Positions 23,760 to 32,890 of a stretch of 64,000 bases of DNA are shown one piece after another. The stretch comes from Labyrinthula sp. Ha. Lineage: Eukaryota; Sar; Bigyra; Labyrinthulida; Labyrinthulaceae. The notes under the pieces are model-generated. The model was not told where the DNA came from, did not search any database, and saw nothing but the letters and a program-made list of their open reading frames with translations. The first letter of the stretch is position 1; each line of letters starts with the position of its first letter. Where the stretch lies: the NCBI GenBank assembly GCA_015227615.1, contig JAALGZ010000004.1, forward strand, positions 1,364,001 to 1,428,000, read 5' to 3'. The translations under genes and the position numbers were made by a program.

Positions 23760-23871
23760 TGTTAAATAAGAAAAATAATATGTAGTTTGATTTGTTGAGT
23801 ATGGTAATATATTGTTCGTATAGGACACACTTTAACTTATTACCTAACGGGAAACAAAAAACACTTTAGCA
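23760..23871 (+). repeat. 3' LTR of the relic copia element
   Basis: Partner of 19131-19243, starting TGTTAAATAA. It is preceded by a purine-rich tract (AAAAATAAGGGAAG), the expected position of the polypurine tract. Confidence 0.8.
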
Positions 23872-25549
23872 CACATTGAAGCAATTATTTCGGTATTTCA
23901 ACAGGAAATAAGCCTATTATGAGTAAGCTAAGTTAAAGCGATATAGTATTTAAAACATAATGTTCGGACTAGATGCAAAATCTGAACCGCTTTAATACTG
24001 GGAAACCCAATGTATATTTAGCTTCGAAAGCTAATTGTAACATTATCAGAATCTGATAGAGTCCATCTTCCTCTATCATAAAATCAACCAAATATTTTGA
24101 GATAGTTTTTTGGAAAATTAAAAGAAACATTGGCCCTGTAGGTTTCAGGCCACAGTATGTAGCTCCTCCGAAGCTTAGCAAGCCTATTCAAGTTGAAATA
24201 CACGATTCCAGTTTTCATTCAAGTTGCTGTTGTTTAACCTGAAGTTAGGTTAGTCTAAACAGAAAAATGATTATCTCCACAATCTCTTCCAAAATCAGGT
24301 TTTTCCTGGTAATTTAAATTTAGCTGGTAAACAATGTGCATAATATTGGTTTTACTTTGAACTTGAGGAAGGTAATAAAAGACTGAGACCGATGAAGTTA
24401 TTCAGATCTCTACTTCATTGCTACCTAATAGCATTGATATTAGCTACATTTATTCTTGTTTTGATCTAATGAAAACCACTTTTTCTATGTCTGTACTTAA
24501 TTGTCATACTTATTACAAATAATTTGGTACCTTTTGTAAGCTAGTTGGTTGCACTTTTTCATATTATATAGGTTGAAAAATAAGTGAATTTTTTTCTTAC
24601 TTGAGAAAAGAGGGAGAAGACAGTGTGACTTAATAAGAAAAATATGTGAAACAGACTACTTTTTTAAATATAGAAAAACTGGAACTTCATAGTTTGTACG
24701 AGAAATTAATGTTTCAGATATGTATCCAATAAAAAGTTTAGTTAGTATAGGATATTGAACTAAGAACTATTTCCTAAGAAGACTGGGCATATTACAAAGT
24801 ATAGTTAAGATCGTTTTCAGTGTTCACTCGTAAAAAATAATATTTTTTTAACAAAGAATGAATAATAAGTCTTTTGGGGCTTCAATAAAAATACAGAATG
24901 CGAACATTATATAGAATGTGTATGGTTATCCGTAGTCATTTTATTGGGAAAATTATTCAAAGAGTAACTCAATGAGCTTAATCTTGATATTTTTCACCAA
25001 CTGCAGAGATGAAAGTCTTGATAGTATCTTGACTTAAATATAATAACTTTGGTTACTTTAATGTTAAATACTCTCTTCACAATGTATAAAAGACAAGATT
25101 AATAAGTACATTTTATGTTATATTAACTGCGACTTTGAGAAAGAAATTTTGTTTCACCAATAAAGTTCTTAATAGAAGAGGAGCAAGATAAAAAGTGGTG
25201 AAAGAGTGAAAAGTATGAATTAAGAAGAAGCACTCCTTCTTGGCTTCCTAAAACCAATAAGTTGAGGAAAAACACCTTATTAGTGTCGTTTTCAAAGTAC
25301 CTAGAGCCAGGATAATTTGCAATATTATGGGTTCTTAACTTGGAAGAATAAAAAGCAGTACTGTACACTATCTCATGTTTTTTTTAAGGTTATTTCTTGA
25401 ATTTTTTATATAAGTTAGTTCATTAGAGTTTCAAAGTGTAAAATAAATAAAATATAAGAATGTCTTCCAATAGAATAGAACTAAAAACTCGTATGAAAAA
25501 AAGAAAGAAAAATATATGTTCGAACATGCGAAACCTTTGCTGTGTTAAT
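23872..25549. other. Intergenic with a possible copia RT shard on the minus strand
   Basis: No host gene is seen. The minus-strand reading at about 23969-24181 contains YCGLKPTGPM and then KTISKYLVDF--EEDGLY, which resembles the copia RT stretch (YGLKQxGRxW...GF...D.CLY). It may be a fragment of another copia relic in opposite orientation. The evidence is motif spacing only. The rest is AT-rich, and minus-strand frames at 25123-25368 are not recognisable. Confidence 0.35.
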
Positions 25550-26382
25550 TTAATAGTTACCACTTTTATCTACTGTATCCTCTTTGTTACTTAGAACGCT
25601 TAAAATACTCTTTAAAACACTTGAAGCACCAAAACGAAACCTTTCTGGTTTTACATAGTTATCTCCGAGCGTTTTCTCTGCCAACTTAATATACTTTTCT
25701 GCATCTGCAACACTTCTAATACCACCAGCTGCTTTAAACCCAACATTTTTTCCACTTTTAGAGATGGTATTCAAAATAATTTCAGTTGCTTCAAGTGTAG
25801 CATTAAGTTTTACTTTTCCAGTTGAAGTTTTAACAAAATCAGCACCAGCTTCAATAGCCAGACTCGCAGCAACTTCAACAAGTTTCATATCTTTTTGTTG
25901 AAGTTCTCCAGACTCAATAATAACTTTAAGCTTTGCTGTAGGAGAAAGTTTTGTTATATTTTCTTGACAAATAGAAAGAAATGAGGATAACTCTTCTTGA
26001 ACTTTTGGAAGTGTAACTTCTGTTGCTTCAAGTAGTGATTTATAGTTCAACACAAGGTCAATTTCATCAGCTCCATTTTCAAAAGCAGTTTTAATCTCAT
26101 CTTGGACTATTTCAAGAGAAGAATCACCTTTTGGGAAATTTACAACAGTTGCTAGTTTTGGTGCAGGTAAACACTTTTCCTCTAGAAATAAAGTCTATGT
26201 TAAGAATTACTGAAGTATTGAACACAGGTTTGAAGGTGCTGTGAATAAACACAAAGTGCAGCAGGTGGTCCATATATTGTTTGAGATTTAATGCATAACT
26301 CTGTTATTGACTCTGCGGTATCTGATTCATTCAACGAAGTGAGATCAAGACAATTCAATGCTTTTCTTGCAGCAACTTTCAT
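25550..26382 (-). CDS. deoC/DERA: Deoxyribose-phosphate aldolase, two exons
   Basis: The enzyme reversibly splits 2-deoxy-D-ribose 5-phosphate into glyceraldehyde 3-phosphate and acetaldehyde, in deoxynucleoside salvage. Exon 1 (26211-26382) gives ALNCLDLTSLNESDT, the family N-terminus. Exon 2 (25550-26181) gives LATVVNFPKG, GADEIDLVLNY (the conserved Asp), KVIIESGEL, FVKTSTGK (Schiff-base Lys) and VGFKAAGGIRS (second active-site Lys). The two exons are in different frames and join cleanly across a 29-nt GT...AG intron at 26182-26210, giving VQYF-KEKCLPAPKLATV, exactly the link expected between helix and strand. The spliced protein is 267 residues, close to the E. coli enzyme (259). I chose the ATG at 26382 because homology starts there; an upstream in-frame ATG at 26436 is possible. 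Confidence 0.93.
26182..26210 (-). other. 29-nt spliceosomal intron in deoC
   Basis: On the minus strand it starts GTAATT and ends TTTCTAG, with TTCTTAAC as a possible branch site. Its length is not a multiple of three and it contains an in-frame TAA, so unspliced RNA would be truncated. Removing it restores the aldolase frame exactly with a phase-1 junction (A+AG = Lys). Splicing is inferred from protein conservation, not observed. A frameshift in a pseudogene is the alternative, but the splice signals and intact catalytic residues argue against it. Confidence 0.85.
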
Positions 26383-29300
26383 TATTATGGATGGTTTGAG
26401 AGGTGTCCTATTTAGACATGGATATTTACAAACCACCCAATTTTAAACTTTTGGGCAAAATAAAATAGAACAAGAAAATGAACCAGCTTTTTTTTTACTC
26501 TGGAATAGAATAAGTTGAGACTCATTGGAAACGTAACGGAATATGTATACCGTTAGATTCAGTCGTTCTCAATTTTCTCTTTACAAAATCAGCACCATAT
26601 ATTCATGGTTGATGAACACAGGAGACATTCTATAGAAACATTACTCATACTAAGACAGTTGTTTATTGAGAAATTACTCTAACACTTCTAGTCGTCAAGT
26701 AGGTAGGGAAAACTCTTGAAAAAAAAATCTTATCATTAAACCTACTGAGCACAAAAGTAACAGATCAAAGCTTATATAAAGATAAGACTCAAATTTCTTT
26801 GTCCCGAAGCTGTAAGCAACAGACTCAAATGTGGCTGCCCTATGGTCTCTTATTATTGTGCAGGTGCACAGGTACGTGTGTACACTGTAGCTTAGATATG
26901 ATTTATTCTGAAGAAAGTAGCTAATAAACTTTGAAATGGCTTAACCTTTAATAACCAAATCTCAAAAAGCAAAAGAACTAGTATATAAAACATGTTACAC
27001 TTCGGAAGTTCTTTCAAAAAAGTACCTAACGTAGTTGTTATTAATTTATCTTTGTAGAGTAAGAAAACAAGCAGGCTCCAGTCATCATTAGACCTAAGTC
27101 TCCAACGTCTACGATATCTGCAGCAGGAACCCTTGTTTCTCTGGGTCTTTACTATTTTCAGAAATTATTTTAGTAAATTTGGTTTTATTAGTAGGTCAAA
27201 TCATTTGTCAGTAATAAATGCAACAGGAAGAAGTAAAAGCGCGCTTCTAGATGCTCTCCTTCTTGGGTAAATGAGTAAAGTATTTTAGGGAAAAGTGTCA
27301 TCTCTTGCTACCACGAACATTCAAGAGCATCCCTAAGCTGCTATGCTACAAGTATCTTGTAGCAAAATAGCAGGATTTTATGAAAATTTGGACCGACTTC
27401 CTATGTCAAACAGAGAAAGGAACAATGATACTTATATATGCATCATCAGTTTCTGCAATCAGGGTAATTCTTAGCATCCAAGCTATACTACAAAATGTAG
27501 AGAATAGAGAGTCTTAGTATACCTCAAGAAGCTTAGTAACAGCATTAGATGAGAGCATGTAAAATGAAGTTCTACAGCCGTTATTGGGCTTGTTGGCAAA
27601 TGTGAGTAGGAAGACCAAGAATCTTACCCAAGATATGGAAATATGCATGTTCTTTTTTTTTCTAGATTTTCTTGAATCACGGCAACTACTTTATTTGGTT
27701 CATTGATAGTTTTTCGGTCACTGCAGATGAAATCATTCTAGCAGCTAGGGTATATTTGTTCCCACTTGATTCTTCCCGCTGAAAAAATTAGAACACAGCG
27801 CGGTATGTAAATCCGAGGCTCTAAGGAAATGCATTATGGGCTTCAGCTTGTTTTTCATGCCCATGATTTCTACTTTTTTTTAGCTCTTGGAATCCGTGCC
27901 TGCAATTGTGACGATTGTAGGCCCATTCCAGGATCTTTTTCCGTGCATGAGAACTTTAGTTTGACCATCATTACTTCTAAGCGATAAACCCACCTTCAGA
28001 GAAAATTCTTTTCCAGGATATGAGAGCTATATTGAGTTTCTTGAATTAATTATAGTCTATATACATTCTATTTAACTCAGACAAATATTTTTAACTAAAA
28101 TCGAAGAGCTAACTCACTCCCTCACTACATTTCGAATCAACATTATTGTTTGTTTGAAAGAGGCTTGCCAAATCCTGAGAAATTTAATTTGTATTTAGCT
28201 CAACGTTTTGCAGCTAATTCTGGCTATGCAATATTTATTAAAATAAAAACGACCTTTCAAATGTTACTTCTGAAGTCGCTGTTCTCTTCTTTTTTATATA
28301 CTTAAGAGTTATTGTGAATGGAGTTTCTTATCTTGTTATATACACAATAATTAAGGGAAACAAAGAGTAACTTTCAGTTTTCAACTCCCATGAAAAAACA
28401 TCTAGTTTTCCAATCACATTTATAAAGCGTCCCATCACAAGCATGAAAAAAATAAAACAGCTTCGTATGTGGAATGGCTGAATGAGGTAGCGTACATCAT
28501 GCTCATTAATTATGTGAATTTTTGGTCTCGTTACACCCTGAACCTAAACATGTTTACTTGAAAATAGACCTAATACTGTTGTTTTAGTGCTAATTGTGCT
28601 ATAAGTCAAATAGCTTAAATTGTCACATGTATTTATTACATTGCAAATACTATTGAATTGAATACTCAATAATGTGCTGTATTTGAAACGAATTTGCTAA
28701 GGTTTGATGAAGTCTGTTCATTGGAAGTTCAGCATAGTCGATGCAGTTAATAGGATCGACCTTGGCCTTCTTTGTTTAAGGAGGTAGTAAATTCCTTACC
28801 CCTGAAAAATGTTTCCCAATAAATGGGAAATAAATGGCACTTTTAAGTAGCTTGTAGAGGTAATCGAGTAAAACCATTAAAATTATAGATAATCTCGTGC
28901 TAGCTCTTCTATGAAAATTTCACTCACTGCATACAAAAAAATGAAATTGGTCAAGAAACAACAGAGCGAGATTGCGTTTAGAGCACATAATCAAACAGAA
29001 ACACTAAACGCGTATAAGGAACAAACATAACTCAGTAAGTCCGTCAGAAAATAAAGGCTATTTAAGTCTCAAAGATAGGCGATGTCACTTGAATACCTGA
29101 AAAAATAGCTTAAATTGTCGCTAAGCTAGGCCGTTTTATCTGATATTGTTACAAAGTTTAGAAACATTTCGTAGGTTGTTATTCAGTTGTGCAGATAAAC
29201 GAATATTTGTTCCAGATAACGTTGTTGTTTCTATTAAGATTTAGCCCCTGTGAACTATAGTACCCAAATTAGCTTGTGTACATATGTACGTATTTATATT

Positions 29301-30825
29301 TATCTCATGGCCATAACTTTCAAAGCGCTTTCCAAGTAGCTGAGTCAGACAGAAAATATATTGTAGAGATTCAGTCTTTGGTTGAGGTTCATGCAGCTCA
29401 GCATCAAAGGCAGTAGAACTTCGACCCTATTTTGAGACAATATTTGTATATGAAGCTGCATGAAAAACCTATAAGAACAGTATCATGCCTTCATTAACGA
29501 ACATGTAATTTTAGAAGAAAAGCTCAAAAAACGAATTATTTGAAAGTAAAACTAATAAACCTAGTCTTTGAAATTTTCTTGTGTTTAATAATATCTAACA
29601 CAAGGATCCGATACACCTTGTCGATTAAGACAGTACAATAACTTAGTCCTGTGAGAACAAGATTAGTTTTGTATCACCAACATAGCAAGAACTCGTTTCT
29701 TATCTCTGAAACGAGCAGTAGTTCATTGGTTTTTACTATCTCAGATATGTTTTGTCTTTAGTTTTTAATTTAATTTGCTTTTGTTTCCTGGGTAAAATAT
29801 TTTGCTTTGGTTTTTAACGCTTATTTGAATCCTATGTATATTATGTTAGTGACACTAGAAAGCCTTTTGGGAAGGATTTCCAACAATTTTCTACTCCAAC
29901 ACGCATATGCACATTTAATGCTCTTGTAGTTCATATCTAGAAAACCAACATACTTGATGACAAGTGCTTAGATCTTGTAAAAGAGAAATTAGAACCGGAA
30001 AAAATGTCCCTATGAAAGGCTTCAATTGCATAACGTAAATGTGAAAAAAGTTGTTTTGGTGCTAAGTCTATTCCATTAGCACATTTATCCGTTGCTTCAA
30101 TCAAGGGACAGCGTCCTTTTACCACTTAGCAGAATATTTTTTTTGAAATCTATGAAGTCGTTTTTTCTTTCTTGCAGGACAAAAAAAACGATGGTTGCGA
30201 TAAGATAAAACTGTAGTTGTTCGAGAGCAATTAGTTTTACTGTATAAAAAATTTACATACCAGGACAGAATTGCGACCAAGTTTGCTCTACGAAGATTCC
30301 TAACCTCCGAGAAGGCTTTAGGACTGTGCCAAGAGTTCTGGTTATGGAACGAACTGGATAGATTGATAATTTATTAAAAAAAATCATTCAAATTTTTCTT
30401 ATCCATTTTCTCTGCAAAACTCCAAATCATTTTGATTAATTATTGATAATCAATTGATAATCAGCATAAAATCAGAATCATTTAAGGAAACCTGCAATTC
30501 TGTTATTGGCAATCAGAATCAATACAATTCTAAAATAATTGTTGATAATTTTGATCAAACCCGAGGCCTAGTCATGGATTTCATCCACAACATTTCCATA
30601 TCAATGGTTTCCATGCTCTTGAATTAATGTTCTGTCAATACTAGAGTTAGTAACAGCTGAAGAGAGTATAACTCAATCGCATAGGGAAGAAGAAATATTG
30701 TTTAATTCATAATTCTATTTTAATAAGCCCAAAATTAATGAAAAATATAGATCGAATATCTAAATATGGAACAATAATGTACCAACTTTTATCTTCTGAA
30801 TATCATAACTTCTGAAGTAGACAAA
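26383..30825. other. Long intergenic region with a few coding-like islands
   Basis: About 4.4 kb without a gene I can defend. Islands that read as protein on the minus strand are at about 27060-27150 (VPAADIVDVGDLGLMMTGA), 27190-27300, and 27490-27650 (an ATG-initiated frame with a hydrophobic start). A 62-codon minus frame lies at 29937-30125. None matches a family I know. The segment 30360-30560 is unusually rich in TGATAAT and its complement, with palindromic stretches. No tRNA or rRNA seen. Confidence 0.45.
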
Positions 30826-32289
30826 ATGACAGAAATCGAAATATCTCAAGAGGCAATTGATGCTGAAATATTACCTGAGGTTGATAGATTTGAAGTAACA
30901 GATACTGATAGAGCACTTTCCCCTGAAGAAGTTGATGCACTTGACATAGATGCTCTAGAGAGTGATGCTATACTTGAAGAACTAAGTCTTGAAGTATCAA
31001 TAAAGCTATTGAGAAGATTGGGTTTAGAACAATATAACAGACTATTTAGTGATAAAAAGGTAGGTATTCTAGAACTTAGAGGTTTAGATGATGTAGCTTT
31101 GGAAGCACTTGGAATGAAGAATGTTCTACACAGGGCAAGAATTATACAAGCAGTTGAGTTGGATAAAGGTTCAAATACACTTAGATTAGATCCACCATTA
31201 ACATACAGTAAAGAAAAAGATAATAAAGCTGATCCTGTAGAAGTTCGTGTGAAGTTAGGTTTTGCTAGATTGTCTGAGATAAGAACTGTAGATGGAACAG
31301 CAAAAGTAAAGTTATTTATAGACTTATATTGGAATGATCCAAGATTAATAGGAGTTGAACCAGAAAAATTAGGAACTATTGGGATGAAAGAATTCTTATG
31401 GCATCCTGATTTATATATATATAATAGTATTGATAGAACTGGAGAAAACGGAGGACGAATAAATGAACATCCAGTTAGTCTCATGAACCCAAAAACAGGT
31501 TTATTATTATACCCAATAGAAGTGGAGTTGATGATAAGTATGCAAATGAACTTAAGAAATTTTCCTTTTGATGAAAATATTATTAAGTTAAATTTGTTGC
31601 AATCTGAAGATATGTCTGTAGATGACTTTGTTCTTCATCCTTCTTTAGATCCTAAATCAAGTTTGAAGTTCTTTTATGATGTAAAAGCAACTCCTGAGTT
31701 TGATATTGTTGGATATAGTCTTGATCCATATACTGGTATTGGGGGAAATGGTGTACATTATTGTAACTTTGATGTACATTTACATATTAGAAGAAGACCA
31801 AGTTATTATATTTGGAAAACTGTTATGCCACTTGTATTTACAACAATATTTTCTTTTACTTGTTTCTTTTTTGACATATTTGAATTAGAAGCTAGATCAA
31901 ATACAGCACAAACAACTTTATTAACAACTGTTGCATTATTGTTTGTTTTAGCACAAGAATTACCAAAAACAAACTATTTAACAAGAATAGATAAGTTTTT
32001 ATTATTTTGTTTAACTTTACAGTTATATGTTGCTGGAAGTAACTTATTTTATACAAGATATCAAGAATCAGGTCCTAACATAGTTGAGGCTGTTGAAGAT
32101 TTTGATTACTACTCTGCTTGGGTATGTGTTGGAAGTTTTATTTTGGTTACGTTTCTTAGTTTTGCACCTGGTATTTTTAAATCTTCTAGAAAAAATGAAT
32201 ATACTCCACCAGAGAAAAAGCCAAAAGGTTTTAGAGGTAATAATTTAGAATATTATCCTTTGTTATCAGGTAGAAATATTTTTGGATAA
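30826..32289 (+). CDS. Pentameric ligand-gated ion channel with N-terminal SAM domain
   Basis: The 487-residue protein starts with an acidic stretch (1-55), then a SAM domain (about 57-112: LLRRLGLEQYNRLF...ILELRGLDDVALEALGM...RARIIQAVE). The pentameric-channel ligand-binding domain (about 137-325) follows, with LFIDLYWNDPRL, WHPDLYIYNS and the NFPFD core at 245-249. Four membrane segments are visible: TM1 about 328-349, TM2 about 357-378, TM3 about 388-409, TM4 about 429-450. TM2 leads into ELPKTNYLTRID, the usual M2-M3 loop. The two cysteines of the Cys-loop are absent (Met239 and Ile253 stand at their positions), as in bacterial homologues. No N-terminal signal peptide is visible, which is unexpected because the ligand domain is normally extracellular. 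Ligand and ion selectivity cannot be read. Single exon. Confidence 0.88.
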   Translation: MTEIEISQEAIDAEILPEVDRFEVTDTDRALSPEEVDALDIDALESDAILEELSLEVSIKLLRRLGLEQYNRLFSDKKVGILELRGLDDVALEALGMKNVLHRARIIQAVELDKGSNTLRLDPPLTYSKEKDNKADPVEVRVKLGFARLSEIRTVDGTAKVKLFIDLYWNDPRLIGVEPEKLGTIGMKEFLWHPDLYIYNSIDRTGENGGRINEHPVSLMNPKTGLLLYPIEVELMISMQMNLRNFPFDENIIKLNLLQSEDMSVDDFVLHPSLDPKSSLKFFYDVKATPEFDIVGYSLDPYTGIGGNGVHYCNFDVHLHIRRRPSYYIWKTVMPLVFTTIFSFTCFFFDIFELEARSNTAQTTLLTTVALLFVLAQELPKTNYLTRIDKFLLFCLTLQLYVAGSNLFYTRYQESGPNIVEAVEDFDYYSAWVCVGSFILVTFLSFAPGIFKSSRKNEYTPPEKKPKGFRGNNLEYYPLLSGRNIFG

Positions 32290-32435
32290 GTTATAAGGTC
32301 ATCATAATCTAAAACGTGTTCAAAACGAATTATTTCGCAACTTTTACCCAAACTATAATATATCTGAAAAAAATATATCATAGGAGAAAAACTATAAAAA
32401 GATACAACAGTCTATAAAAGAATATCACGCAAAAT

Positions 32436-32882
32436 ATGCATACACTTACTATATATACAGACGGTTCATATACTGCAGAATACAATAGAATTGGTTGGGA
32501 AATTGTTGCTTGCTTAGAAGCTGGTCAAGAGCTTTCAAAGGGAGAGTGTTTTGCAATTTCTATAAGTCAAGGAATAGTGAAATTAAGTTCATTAACAGCA
32601 GAACTAAAAGCTATAGAAGCTGGTTTGGACATGTGTACTACTGGGGAAATACCATGTGAAGAATATTTAACTTGTATAATAAGAACAGATTGTCAATCAG
32701 CTATTGATCAGATTAACCATAGCAGTGGTAGACCAGAATATGCACGAGTTATTAGAAGAATTCATAGTCACATGAACGTAATGGATCAAAGAGGCATAAA
32801 GGTTTATTTGGAGAAAGTACGCGGACACAGTACTGATATACACAACAATTTAGCTGATAAACTTTCCAGAGGTGAAGCCTAA
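32436..32882 (+). CDS. Stand-alone ribonuclease HI
   Basis: This enzyme cuts the RNA strand of RNA:DNA hybrids, removing replication primers and R-loops. The 148-residue product is a minimal RNase HI of about bacterial size (E. coli 155) with all catalytic positions: Asp9 (IYTDGSY), Glu56 (LTAELKAIEAGL), Asp85 (IRTDCQSAI), Asp141 (NNLADKLSRG) and the general-base-loop His131 (VRGHST). It lacks the N-terminal hybrid-binding domain usual in eukaryotic RNase H1 and shows no targeting leader. It starts about 146 bp after the channel gene and ends 8 bp before the stop of UTP20. A retroelement origin is possible, but it stands alone with an intact frame. Confidence 0.9.
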   Translation: MHTLTIYTDGSYTAEYNRIGWEIVACLEAGQELSKGECFAISISQGIVKLSSLTAELKAIEAGLDMCTTGEIPCEEYLTCIIRTDCQSAIDQINHSSGRPEYARVIRRIHSHMNVMDQRGIKVYLEKVRGHSTDIHNNLADKLSRGEA

Positions 32883-32890
32883 TACAAAGT

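Larger units (their letters stand above)
19131..23871 (+). mobile_element. Ty1/copia LTR retroelement relic with very short LTRs (fossil)
   Basis: Terminal direct repeats of 112-113 bp (TGT...GCA) flank about 4.5 kb of badly decayed plus-strand pol. Recognisable parts are a Gag-like 5' third, integrase with a SENGKLERYN stretch (about 21.45-21.6 kb), the KAIFLGY block downstream of integrase (about 21.8 kb), RT fragments (about 22.2-23.0 kb) and an RNase H end with PWEENIADSFTKA (about 23.65 kb). This domain order is Ty1/copia. Dozens of breaks. A 5-bp target duplication survives with one mismatch (CACCT before, CACAT after). Old insertion. Confidence 0.82.

Noticed and set aside
30846-31484. 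A 212-codon minus-strand open frame across the channel gene
   Set aside because: It is antisense to the confident channel coding sequence. Its serine/leucine-rich composition is what the complement of that gene gives, with no family motif.
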